Made by a program: the position numbers and the translations under genes
Part shown: positions 52,940 through 61,999 of the stretch, piece after piece
Numbering within the stretch: the stretch's first letter is position 1
How the letters are laid out: every line of letters begins with the position of its first letter
Assembly: GCA_963823215.1 (NCBI GenBank)
Contig: CAWGKT010000012.1
Coordinates: forward strand, 558,001-622,000
From: CAIWHR01 sp963823215
GTDB taxonomy: Bacteria > Pseudomonadota > Gammaproteobacteria > Burkholderiales > Casimicrobiaceae
Reading direction: 5' to 3'
Length of the DNA: 64,000 nucleotides
The notes under the pieces: generated by a model
Database searches by the model: none
Told to the model about the DNA's origin: nothing
What the model saw: only the letters and a program-made list of their open reading frames with translations

Positions 52940-53425
52940 TCAGTACCGGCCGTGCTGCTTGTAGATGTAGTTGGACAGCTCGACCTGTTGCATCGACAGC
53001 CGGCGCTGGATCTGGTGGACGACGCGGATGATCGCGCGCATCACGCGATAGACGATCTCCGGATGCGAGTGCAGCACTAACTCGAGCTTCTCGCGCTCGA
53101 GGCCGAGCACCCGCGTGGCGCCGAGCGCGACCTTGGACGCGTAGAGCACCGAGCCGTCCATGAACCCCATCTCGCCGACGAAATCGCCCGGCGACAACGT
53201 GTTGATCGTCAACGCCTGATCGGTGTCGGCGTTCTTGATCACGCCGAGCGACCCCTGCAGGATCACGTACAGGTGATTGTCGACCACGCCCTCCGCCACC
53301 AGGGTTTCGCCCTGTTTCAGTTCGCGCAGCGTGACGAGCCCGGCGAGGACGCGGCACTGCTCGTCGGTGAGCTCGGCGGCAAGCTTGGTCGAGCGCAAGG
53401 CTGCGTAAGGGGTGAGATCGGTCAT
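52940..53425 (-). CDS. Cyclic-nucleotide-binding-domain protein without HTH
   Basis: 161 residues from ATG 53425. Single CRP-like beta-roll: GETLVAEGVVDNHLYVILQG, then LSPGDFVGEMGFMDG, and the dimer helix HPEIVYRVMRAIIRVVHQIQ. The chain ends without a winged helix. The canonical Arg of cAMP-binding CRP is not in place, so the ligand may differ. It overlaps the START-domain gene by 4 bp and is translated after it. Similar to the protein at 30567. Confidence 0.85.
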   Translation of the reverse strand: MTDLTPYAALRSTKLAAELTDEQCRVLAGLVTLRELKQGETLVAEGVVDNHLYVILQGSLGVIKNADTDQALTINTLSPGDFVGEMGFMDGSVLYASKVALGATRVLGLEREKLELVLHSHPEIVYRVMRAIIRVVHQIQRRLSMQQVELSNYIYKQHGRY

Positions 53426-54009
53426 GGCGGGGTGCTCCTGTGGAAGGGGTCGCGGCTGTTGCCGGGGAGCCCCGACTCGGGGGCGACCCGCGTTGATGTG
53501 GTCGGTGCCAGATTGGACATCGTGCCCTTGGACAACGCCAGTGGCGCGGGGCTTCCGCCGCCGGAAGCGACAGCGCGGCCGGGGGCGTGCACCTGGTCGG
53601 CCCGCGCCACGAACCGGTCGACCAGCGTGCTGGCGATGCGGTCGAAGACCGGACGCGCGAGGCGCGCCATCGCCGTGCTGTGGAAATCGTAACGCAATGC
53701 GAAATCGATACGGCAGCCGTCGGCGGCAAGCGGCGTCAGGTCCCAGACGCCGTAGAAATGCCGGAACGGTCCGCGCTCGAGGTGGATCGTCATCGAGAGC
53801 GGGCGCCGTTTCGGGTTGCGCGTCCTGAAATCGAACCGGACGCCGTGGTAGTTGACGCTGATGTCCGCGACCACCGTGGCATCGTCGCGGGCGACGACGG
53901 TCGCGCCGCTGCACCACGGCAGGAAGGCGGGGTAGTGCTCGCACGCCTCGATGAGGTCGAACATCTGTTCGGCCGAGTGGCCGACGAGCACGGTCTTGCG
54001 CACGTCCAT
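53422..54009 (-). CDS. RatA/Coq10-like START-domain protein
   Basis: 195 residues from ATG 54009. Polyketide-cyclase/START family: MDVRKTVLVGHSAEQMFDLI and EHYPAFLPWCSGATVV are the usual first strands, then SVNYHGVRFDFRTRN and LRYDFHSTAMARLARPVFDR. In bacteria these proteins bind lipids, for example ubiquinone, or act as RatA. The C-terminal 45 residues, rich in Ser/Pro, are an extension beyond the family. The usual smpB neighbour is absent. Divergent from the 54293 cytochrome gene. Confidence 0.85.
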   Translation of the reverse strand: MDVRKTVLVGHSAEQMFDLIEACEHYPAFLPWCSGATVVARDDATVVADISVNYHGVRFDFRTRNPKRRPLSMTIHLERGPFRHFYGVWDLTPLAADGCRIDFALRYDFHSTAMARLARPVFDRIASTLVDRFVARADQVHAPGRAVASGGGSPAPLALSKGTMSNLAPTTSTRVAPESGLPGNSRDPFHRSTPP

Positions 54010-54186
54010 GCGGCGTATTGTTTCACAGCGACACCGTCCACGGCACACCGGTCTTGCGGCCACCTGTTCCGGCTCGGTCCGGCATCCCGGCGGGTCAGGC
54101 CTCGTCGCCAGGGCGGTGGGCGATTTCCGCGCCGGCGACGGGACGCGGCCCGCACCGTCGCCGGTACGCCTGCGCCCCGCGCTCGC

Positions 54187-54200
54187 TTGATGTAGCGCAA
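54187..54200 (+). promoter_or_regulatory. FNR-type box upstream of the 54293 cytochrome gene
   Basis: TTGAT-GTAG-CGCAA; one half perfect, the other keeps CAA. It is 93 bp before the start codon, in the 283-bp gap between divergent genes. TAGCCT at 54222 is a poor -10 candidate. Confidence 0.45.
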
Positions 54201-54292
54201 TATCTTTGCGCGCGGGACCGGTAGCCTCTTGGTTGTGGATTCACCATCGCCCGCGCGCGTCGCGCCGGGCATTTTCTGACGAAGGAGCGAAA

Positions 54293-54577
54293 ATGAAGTC
54301 GATCGTCTTGGCGGCCGTCGTGGCCGCGGGAATCGCCGTGTCCGGCGCAGCGAACGCATCCGAAGCGCTGGCTAAAAGCAGTGGCTGCATGACGTGCCAC
54401 GACATGGCGACAAAGAAGATGGGCCCGTCGTTCAAGGACATCGCGGCCAAGTACAAGGGCAAGGCCGATGCGGAAAAGACGATCGTCGCGAATCTGAAGG
54501 CCGCCAAGGGTCATCCGGCGGTCAAGACGTCGGATGCGGACACGGTCACGCTCGTGAAGTGGATCCTGGCGATGTAG
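54293..54577 (+). CDS. Small periplasmic class I cytochrome c (GHP in place of axial Met motif)
   Basis: 94 residues from ATG 54293, which follows GAAGGAG by 8-9 nt. Signal peptide MKSIVLAAVVAAGIAVSGAA. Heme motif CMTCH, then KKMGPSFKDIAAKYKGKADA. Where the class has a Met-Pro loop, the sequence reads AAKGHPAVKTSDAD. Paralogue of 54751 (very similar signal peptide and core) and of 48885. Probably a soluble electron carrier; a bis-His heme would lower its potential. Confidence 0.9.
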   Translation: MKSIVLAAVVAAGIAVSGAANASEALAKSSGCMTCHDMATKKMGPSFKDIAAKYKGKADAEKTIVANLKAAKGHPAVKTSDADTVTLVKWILAM

Positions 54578-54750
54578 GCGCCAGCAACCGTCTGAAGGGG
54601 GCCGCAGGCCCCTCGACCATGCCGCGAGGTGTCAACCCCATGGCTCCCCCATGCGTTAAAATGCGGCACGGGGGAGCCGGGTGTTTGCCGGCAATGTGAT
54701 CTGCCCGCACATCCGTCGGCCGGGCACTAGCGCAAAGAGGAGCAACCAGG

Positions 54751-55035
54751 ATGAAGTCGATCGTGATCGCGGCCGTCGTGGCCGCCGGGATGGCGACCGC
54801 CGGCACGGCGAGCGCGCAGGAAGCGCTGGCCAAGAGCAGCGGCTGCATGAACTGCCATGATGTCGCCACCAAGAAGATGGGCCCGGCATTCAAGGAGGTC
54901 GCGGCCAAGTACAAGGGCAAGGCCGATGCCGAGGCTACGCTCGTGGCGAAGCTCTCTACGGCCAAGGGCCACCCGGAAGTGAAGGCGAAGGGCGACGACC
55001 TGAAGGGCCTCGTCAAGTGGGTGCTGTCGCTGTAA
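54751..55035 (+). CDS. Small periplasmic class I cytochrome c (paralogue)
   Basis: 94 residues from ATG 54751 after an agaggag site. Signal peptide MKSIVIAAVVAAGMATAGTA, heme motif CMNCH, KKMGPAFKEVAAKYKGKADA and the putative ligand segment TAKGHPEVKAKGDD. It lies 173 bp after its neighbour with no FNR-type box of its own, so it may be read from the 54187 promoter; a GC stem (GGGGCC/GGCCCC, 54598-54612) between the two lacks a T run. Confidence 0.9.
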   Translation: MKSIVIAAVVAAGMATAGTASAQEALAKSSGCMNCHDVATKKMGPAFKEVAAKYKGKADAEATLVAKLSTAKGHPEVKAKGDDLKGLVKWVLSL

Positions 55036-55054
55036 CAACGGCGCCTCCCCCTGG

Positions 55055-55085
55055 AAAAAGCCGGCAGCCGCCGGCTTTTTCTTTT
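55055..55085 (+). terminator. Rho-independent terminator
   Basis: AAAAAGCCGGC / GCCGGCTTTTT 11-bp stem, 4-nt loop and a T-rich tail, 20 nt after the last cytochrome gene. Confidence 0.9.
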
Positions 55086-55184
55086 GGAGCGCGTCGACGA
55101 GGAATTGACGGCGCAGGCCGGCGGAGTTGAGCGTCTTCGCACGGCCGCCGTGAATCGGTCCGTGGCCGGGCCCGGGTGAAGAAC

Positions 55185-56225
<1,041 letters not shown>

Positions 56226-56241
56226 GCTCGTCCGCCACTCA

Positions 56242-57243
56242 TCATTGGTAGAGAAAGCAGCTGGCCTGCCTTCCCTCGCCGACCGGCTGGAGAGGTGGTT
56301 CCGCGCTGTCGCAGCGGCCGGCAATGGAAGAGACGCAACGGGGATGGAAGGGACAGCCCTGCGGACGGTTGAACGGGTGGGGAATCGATCCGCTGATGGT
56401 CGGAAGCTTCACCCGCGGTACGGAATCGATGCTCGGAATGGACTGCAGCAGCGCCTTCGTATACGGGTGCTTCGGATCGTGAAAGATCTCGTCGACCGTT
56501 CCCTGCTCGACCACCTTGCCCAGGTACATGACGACCACGTCATCGGCCATCTCCGCGACCACGCCCAGGTTGTGCGTGATGAGCATGATGGCCATTCCGC
56601 GTTCCTGCTGGATCTTGCGCAGCAGATCCAGGATCTGCGCCTGCGTGGTGACGTCCAGCGCCGTCGTGGGCTCGTCGGCGATGAGAAGGCGCGGATTGCA
56701 GGAAAGAGCGACCGCGATCATCGCCCGCTGACGAAGCCCGCCGCTCAATTCGAAGGAATACTCGTCGATTCGCCGCTCCGGCTTCGGGATGCCCACGCTG
56801 CGCAGCGCCTCGATCCCCCGCAGACGCGCCTCCTTCCTGCTGACCGCGGCATGGAGGAGGACCGCCTCGATGAGCTGGGCCCCGATCGTATGCACGGGAC
56901 TGAAGGAGGTCATGGGTTCCTGAAAGATGAGCCCGATGTCTCCCCCTCGAATCGAACGTATTTCCTGGCTGTTGGCCTTGAGCTTGACGAGGTCGATCTG
57001 CGATCCGTCGGCACGGGTGAGAACGATCTCGCCGTCGACGATGCGACCGGGACGATCGACGATCCGCAGGATCGACTGCGCCGTGACGCTCTTTCCGCAG
57101 CCGCTCTCGCCGACGATGCCCAGCGTCTTGCCCGGGAAGACGTCGAAGGAAGCGCCGTCGACGGCCCGGGTCGTTCCCTCGTCCTGAAAGAAGCTCGTCC
57201 GGAGGTTCCTCACCGAAAGCAGCGGCTGCGCATCGTTCTGCAT
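56242..57243 (-). CDS. oppD: Peptide/oligopeptide ABC transporter ATP-binding protein (OppD/DppD type)
   Basis: 333 residues from ATG 57243. Walker A GESGCGKSVTAQSIL, signature ELSGGLRQRAMIAVAL, Walker B LLIADEPTTALDVTTQAQI, and the C-terminal GCPFHPRCVSSIAGRC region of the family. Partner of the OppF-type ATPase, 16 nt apart. The signature is LSGG as expected. Confidence 0.92.
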   Translation of the reverse strand: MQNDAQPLLSVRNLRTSFFQDEGTTRAVDGASFDVFPGKTLGIVGESGCGKSVTAQSILRIVDRPGRIVDGEIVLTRADGSQIDLVKLKANSQEIRSIRGGDIGLIFQEPMTSFSPVHTIGAQLIEAVLLHAAVSRKEARLRGIEALRSVGIPKPERRIDEYSFELSGGLRQRAMIAVALSCNPRLLIADEPTTALDVTTQAQILDLLRKIQQERGMAIMLITHNLGVVAEMADDVVVMYLGKVVEQGTVDEIFHDPKHPYTKALLQSIPSIDSVPRVKLPTISGSIPHPFNRPQGCPFHPRCVSSIAGRCDSAEPPLQPVGEGRQASCFLYQ

Positions 57244-57325
57244 GATCAGCGGGCGCGTCGTGGAGGCGTCAGTGGGGCCGGGAGTTGCAGCGTGTTCGAG
57301 TGGTCGCGCACGGCAAGCATCCCGC

Positions 57326-58456
57326 CTACAGATAGGGGTCCGCCGCATCGCGGATCCCGTCGCCCATGAAATTGAACGCGAGGACCGCAACGATGACGGC
57401 AACGGACGGGTAGAGAAGCCAGGGAGAAATGACCAGGGCCTGGATGTTCTGGGCATCCTGCAACAGGACACCCCAACTGATCGCAGGCGGCCTCAATCCC
57501 AGCCCCAGGAAACTCAACGACGTCTCGCTGATGATGATCGCGGGGATCGCCAGGGTCGTCGCCGCGATGATATGACTGATGAACGAGGGCACCATGTGCC
57601 GGAAGATGATCCGCGCCTTGCTGCAACCGAGGAGTTCGGCCGCCATGACGAAATCTTCCTCCTTCAGCGATATGAACCGCCCGCGAACAACCCGGGCGAG
57701 CTCGGTCCAGCCGATGAGGGAAATGATGATCGTGATGGCGAAGTAGACCTTGACGACATCCCAGTCGGCCGGAAGCGACGCGGCCAGGCCCATCCAGAGG
57801 GGAATCGTCGGAATCGAGCGCAGGATCTCGATGACCCGTTGGATGACCGTATCTATGAGGCCGCCGAAATAACCGGAAATGCCGCCCAGGACCACCCCAA
57901 GCACAAGACTCAACGCCACGCTGACGAGACCTATCGTCATGGACGTGCGCGTCGCGTACATGAGCCGCGACCAGAGGTCGCGTCCCTGCATGTCCGTTCC
58001 CATCAGGAAAAGCGACTCGCTGGCCTTCGCTCCCTCCACGGCGATGAGATGGCGGTCGGTCGGGATGAAGCCCAGGAGCTCGTACGGCTCTCCCCGGCCG
58101 AAGAAAGTGATCGGTATCTTCTTGCTCGTGTCGGGAACATAGACCCGCTTGAACGTGACGTGGTCGCGGGTGCCCGTCAGACCATACACGTAGGGTCTGA
58201 AGCTTCCCTCGTCGAACCAATGGATCTGCTGTGGGGCCATGAGGGACCGCTGGGCTTCCGATTCCAGGGGATCCACATAGGCGAAAAAGTCGGCGAAGAG
58301 GGCAACCACATAGAAAGCGACCAGGACGACAGTTCCCCCGATGGCGAGCTTGTGCTTGCGGAAGCGCCACCACATGAGTTGCCATTGGGTGGCGACGGCT
58401 ATCCTGTCTTCCGCCAGGACTCCGGTTGCCGATGCCGGCGCGTGCTCCGGCTTCAT
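57326..58456 (-). CDS. oppC: Peptide ABC transporter permease (OppC/DppC type)
   Basis: 376 residues from ATG 58456. One N-terminal helix (GGTVVLVAFYVVALFADFF), a large periplasmic loop of about 130 residues, then five helices. The EAA loop is AAELLGCSKARIIFRHMVPS, and the motif GTDMQGRDLWSRLMY precedes the domain. The long loop is typical of the longer OppC variants. It overlaps oppB by 4 bp. Confidence 0.93.
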   Translation of the reverse strand: MKPEHAPASATGVLAEDRIAVATQWQLMWWRFRKHKLAIGGTVVLVAFYVVALFADFFAYVDPLESEAQRSLMAPQQIHWFDEGSFRPYVYGLTGTRDHVTFKRVYVPDTSKKIPITFFGRGEPYELLGFIPTDRHLIAVEGAKASESLFLMGTDMQGRDLWSRLMYATRTSMTIGLVSVALSLVLGVVLGGISGYFGGLIDTVIQRVIEILRSIPTIPLWMGLAASLPADWDVVKVYFAITIIISLIGWTELARVVRGRFISLKEEDFVMAAELLGCSKARIIFRHMVPSFISHIIAATTLAIPAIIISETSLSFLGLGLRPPAISWGVLLQDAQNIQALVISPWLLYPSVAVIVAVLAFNFMGDGIRDAADPYL

Positions 58457-59442
58457 TGCCGCCCCAGCCGTATTCTCGGGTCGACCCACATGAGCAGCAG
58501 GTCCGAAATGAACGTCCCGATGACAGTCATGACCCCGAGCAACAGGACGATGGTTCCGGCGAGGAACATGTCCTGGGCGATCAACGCCTTGAGGAGCAGC
58601 GGACCCACCGTCGGCAGGCTCAGGACGAGCGAGACGATGATGCTTCCGGACACCACGTAGGGAAGGAGGTAGCCGATGGTGCTCACGAACGGATTGAGGG
58701 CGACCCGGACGGGATACCGCATGATGACCCGGTATTCGGAGAGTCCTCGGGCCCGGGCCGTCATGACATAGGGCTTCCTCAATTCGTCGAGCAGGTTCGA
58801 CCGCATGATGCGGATCAGCTGCGCGGTTCCCGCAACGCCGAGTACGACGGCCGGTATCGGCAGGTGCTTCGTCAGGTCCCACGCCTTCGCCACGCTCCAG
58901 GGAGCTTCGACGAAATCGGGCGAAAAGAGGCCGCCCACGTTCGCCCCGAACCAGGCAAAGCCGACGTACATGACGACGAGGGCGAGCAGGAACCCGGGAA
59001 TGGCGAGCCCGATGAAACCGACAAAGGTGAACACGTAATCCGCGAACGAATAGGGGTAGACCGCGGAGTAGATCCCGATGGGCAAGGCCAGAGCCCAGGT
59101 GAAGATGATCGCCGCCACGGAAATGACCATCGTCAGCGTGAGACGGTCGCCGATGACGTCGGAAACCGGCCGTCCCCATTCCATCGCCATGCCGAAATTG
59201 CCCTGCAGCATGAGCCCCATCCACTTGGCGTATTGAACTGTGATGGGCTGGTCGAGACCGAGCTGTTCCCGGAGTGCGTTCGCCTCGCCCTCGGAAACCG
59301 CGCTGCCCGACGCCGACATCGAGGCTATATACGAGGTGACGTAATCGCCGGGAGGCAGGTGGATGATGATGAAGGAAAGGACCGAAATCGCCCAGACCGT
59401 CAGCACGGCAAGCAGCAAGCGACGAACGATATACGCGACCAT
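58453..59442 (-). CDS. oppB: Peptide ABC transporter permease (OppB/DppB type)
   Basis: 329 residues. MVAYIVRRLLLAVLTVWAIS start typical of OppB, then a periplasmic loop and five helices, with the EAA loop TARARGLSEYRVIMRYPVR. Forms the channel with the OppC-type protein. It follows the binding-protein gene by about 87 bp with a GC-rich hairpin-prone stretch (ggcggccgcccgcgcc...) between, which may reduce read-through. Confidence 0.93.
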   Translation of the reverse strand: MVAYIVRRLLLAVLTVWAISVLSFIIIHLPPGDYVTSYIASMSASGSAVSEGEANALREQLGLDQPITVQYAKWMGLMLQGNFGMAMEWGRPVSDVIGDRLTLTMVISVAAIIFTWALALPIGIYSAVYPYSFADYVFTFVGFIGLAIPGFLLALVVMYVGFAWFGANVGGLFSPDFVEAPWSVAKAWDLTKHLPIPAVVLGVAGTAQLIRIMRSNLLDELRKPYVMTARARGLSEYRVIMRYPVRVALNPFVSTIGYLLPYVVSGSIIVSLVLSLPTVGPLLLKALIAQDMFLAGTIVLLLGVMTVIGTFISDLLLMWVDPRIRLGRQ

Positions 59443-59529
59443 CGCAACTCCCTGGAAAACGGGCTCTCGCGAGCCCGTCGGCGCCTCGACAGAGGGCGGC
59501 CGCCCGCGCCGCGGGCGGCCGCTTGCCCG

Positions 59530-61602
59530 CTACTTGAAGTAGAACGTGATCGGCATCGAGGTGTGCGGCGTCCGCGCGTGCTGGGCATTCACCTGCCGTT
59601 CCGGCACGTTGCCCATGTTGTTCTTGACGAGACGCACGCCCATGAAGGCCGGCGACTGACCCACGGTGCCGATGCTCCAAGTCTGCTCGACGATGATCTT
59701 CCAGATCTCCTTCGCAGCCTTGACCCGGTCTTCCTCCTTCATGCCGAAGGCGTTGCGGAAGAGGTCGAAGGCCCGGATCATTTCGGGGTCGTCGGGTTTC
59801 TTGCCGGAGGCGCCCCGGGACGCATACCACTTGGCGAAAGCCATGCCCATGTGGCTTTCGGCGGCATCGACGGGCAGCGCATGGCGGGGGAACAGGAAGA
59901 GCATTTCCGAGCCATCGTTGGCCCAGGTGATCATCTGGTTCTCGCTGCCATTGTCGCGGGTGAAGGCCAGATTGCGCTCCAGCTCCTTGACGTCGAGATC
60001 GACGCCGATCTTCTTCCATTGCTGCTTGATCATCTCGCCGACCTGGGTATACGGAACGAATTGACCGCCGACCGTGATCATTTCGAGACGCAGACGTCCC
60101 TTGCCGTCGGTGCGCAGACGATACCCGTCGGAATCCTTCTTGGTCAGTCCGACCTTGTCGAGCAGCTCGTTGGCCTGCTTCAGATCCAGGACACCCCACT
60201 TCTTGTTCCACTCGGGGCCCGGGCTGTAGATGGTTTCGGGTGCGGGAGCCACCGATCCGGAGGTTCCCACGCCCAACCAGAAAGCTTCGTTGAGCTGGTC
60301 GCGGTCGATGCCCAGAGCGAGCGCGTGGCGGAAATCCTTGTTCTTCAGCAGTTGCGAAATCTCGGGATCGCCTTCATAGGAGTTGCCGATATGGATCGCC
60401 ACATCCGAGCCGTTGAAACCCGGGTCGAGGTGAACGGTGTAGTTGCCCTTCTTGGCGTTTTCCAGGAAGACTGGCAGCTTGGACAGATGCATGTGCCGTT
60501 CCTGGATGTCGTATTCGCCGGCGATCGCCCGCAGATTCGCGACCTCGGCATTTTCCGCCAGTGTCATGGTGATCCGGTCGATGTAGGGAAGCTGGTTGCC
60601 CGCGGTGTCCACGGCCCAGAAGTAGGGATTGCGCTCCATGGACCACGTCGGCGTATTGATGGGCGACACGGTCTTCCACGGCGTCATCGTGGGCAGCTCG
60701 TTGTTGAGCGCCCAGCTGTACTTCATCTTGAGCAGCGACACCCAGCTGTCGAAACCGAGATCCTTGGCCTTCTTGTTCGCGGCCTCCTCGGACGAGTACT
60801 TGGGCAGATACTGCTTCAGGTAGTGGGCGGGCGCATAGGCGCCACCGTAATTCTGGAACGCGCCGCGCGTCGCGAGCCCGCCGCCGATCCCCGTGCTTCC
60901 CGCAAGCTGATAGACGAAATAGGTGTACGGCTCGGGAAACTCGAAGGCGACGGTGTAGTCGTCGATCTTCCGCATCTTTCCGTCCTTGCCGTCGATCTGG
61001 AATTCGAAGAAGGGCGTCGGGACGATGTTCTTGTTGAGGTAGATGTCCTCGTACCAGAACATGAAGTCGTTGGCCGTGAAGGGCTTGCCGTCGGACCACT
61101 TGGCGCCCTTGCGGAGATAGATCGTCGTCGTCTTGCCGTCGTCGCTGATCTTCCAGTCGCGGGCGAGGCTGGGGATGATCTTGGTGCCCGTGTAATCGAA
61201 GGTGAGGATCTTGTCGGCGGACGCGATGCGATTGCCGTTTTCATGATCGGCCGGTCCGGTAAAGGCCCGGCGCCAGTTGCCGCCGTATTTGCCGATCTGG
61301 TCGAGCGGCTTCACCACGAAGAGCTGTGACGGCTCGGGCAAGCGCTTGTCAACCGCAGGCAGCTTGCCGGCTTTCACCTGCGCGGCGAGCATCGGGGCTT
61401 CCTTGAAGGTTTTCGGAAAGGCCTTGGCGTCGAGGATGATCTCCGGACCCTGGAGCTTTCCGATCAGCGTCGAGCCGATTTTCGGGTTTTTCGACGGATC
61501 CGTCGGCGTCGCCGATTGCGCGGCGGCCCCCCCCGAAACCAGCGCAACGGTGCCCAGGAGTCCAAGACCCACGAGCCCACGTACCGCGCGCATCAATTTC
61601 AT
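59530..61602 (-). CDS. Periplasmic peptide-binding protein, SBP_bac_5 family
   Basis: 690 residues from ATG 61602 behind a good GGAGG site. Signal peptide to about AAAQS. Family 5 solute-binding protein with LARDWKISDDGKTTTIYLRK near residue 130 and the domain pattern FRHALALGIDRDQLNEAFWL near 430. It is longer than DppA/OppA (about 540) and begins with an extra 80-residue segment (KNPKIGSTLIGKLQGPEI…). The ligand is not predictable; relatives import peptides, opines or glycosides. First gene of the operon. Confidence 0.92.
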   Translation of the reverse strand: MKLMRAVRGLVGLGLLGTVALVSGGAAAQSATPTDPSKNPKIGSTLIGKLQGPEIILDAKAFPKTFKEAPMLAAQVKAGKLPAVDKRLPEPSQLFVVKPLDQIGKYGGNWRRAFTGPADHENGNRIASADKILTFDYTGTKIIPSLARDWKISDDGKTTTIYLRKGAKWSDGKPFTANDFMFWYEDIYLNKNIVPTPFFEFQIDGKDGKMRKIDDYTVAFEFPEPYTYFVYQLAGSTGIGGGLATRGAFQNYGGAYAPAHYLKQYLPKYSSEEAANKKAKDLGFDSWVSLLKMKYSWALNNELPTMTPWKTVSPINTPTWSMERNPYFWAVDTAGNQLPYIDRITMTLAENAEVANLRAIAGEYDIQERHMHLSKLPVFLENAKKGNYTVHLDPGFNGSDVAIHIGNSYEGDPEISQLLKNKDFRHALALGIDRDQLNEAFWLGVGTSGSVAPAPETIYSPGPEWNKKWGVLDLKQANELLDKVGLTKKDSDGYRLRTDGKGRLRLEMITVGGQFVPYTQVGEMIKQQWKKIGVDLDVKELERNLAFTRDNGSENQMITWANDGSEMLFLFPRHALPVDAAESHMGMAFAKWYASRGASGKKPDDPEMIRAFDLFRNAFGMKEEDRVKAAKEIWKIIVEQTWSIGTVGQSPAFMGVRLVKNNMGNVPERQVNAQHARTPHTSMPITFYFK

Positions 61603-61999
61603 TCGAACCTCCATTTTCGTTGTTCCGTTGCGATGGCCAGAAAGACCTGCGGCTCGAGTCCGATCCGGTTGCCCGATGTCGCAGGCCACCGCCAACGCAA
61701 CGGCGACAAAGGGCACCGAATCATCCCCCCGGCCTGGCCATTCTCACGCCTTCACTGTCGACGAAGCTTGCCGCAGATCAAGGTGGCCTTTGGTGGAACC
61801 GAACATTGCCCCGGTGGCGATCGAGCCTGACGCCCATCTCGACGGAGATCCCTGGCCCCGGGGCCGCTGATCAATGTGAAATGGATGCCTCGCGAGGTGC
61901 GAGGCAACCGACGTTGCGACCCGGTGGCCGCAGGCAACTAACGTCGCGTTTGCGCCAGCGCAAACATCGCCATCGGCAACCGGGGCAGCTCCGGCTAAG
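61603..61999. other. Divergent regulatory gap between transporter and regB
   Basis: No gene is supported. Near regB it holds an inverted repeat GCCTCGC-GAGGT-GCGAGGC (61887-61905), a direct repeat aggcaac(c/t)(g/a)acgt in which the two units start exactly 30 bp apart (61902 and 61932), and a perfect palindrome GTTTGCGC-CA-GCGCAAAC (61948-61965). The last could also be read as a weak FNR-type TTGCG-N4-CGCAA. Candidates for regB/regA control. Confidence 0.5.

Noticed and set aside
54597..54613. GGGGCC-GCA-GGCCCC stem between two cytochrome genes as terminator
   Set aside because: No T run follows; it may pause transcription but cannot be called.
54698..54715. CRP-like site TGTGATCTGCCCGCAC before the 54751 gene
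   Set aside because: Only one half fits TGTGA-N6-TCACA; the second half is too different.
40000..55100. Search for an MtrC/OmcA-like surface multiheme lipoprotein or a CymA-like tetraheme
   Set aside because: All CxxCH-rich frames in the region are accounted for by the genes listed; none has a lipobox with ten or more hemes or a NapC/NirT-type anchor.
58426..61329. Open frame of 967 codons on the plus strand opposite the transporter genes
   Set aside because: Antisense shadow of opp genes with His/Asp/Arg-rich sequence and no homology.
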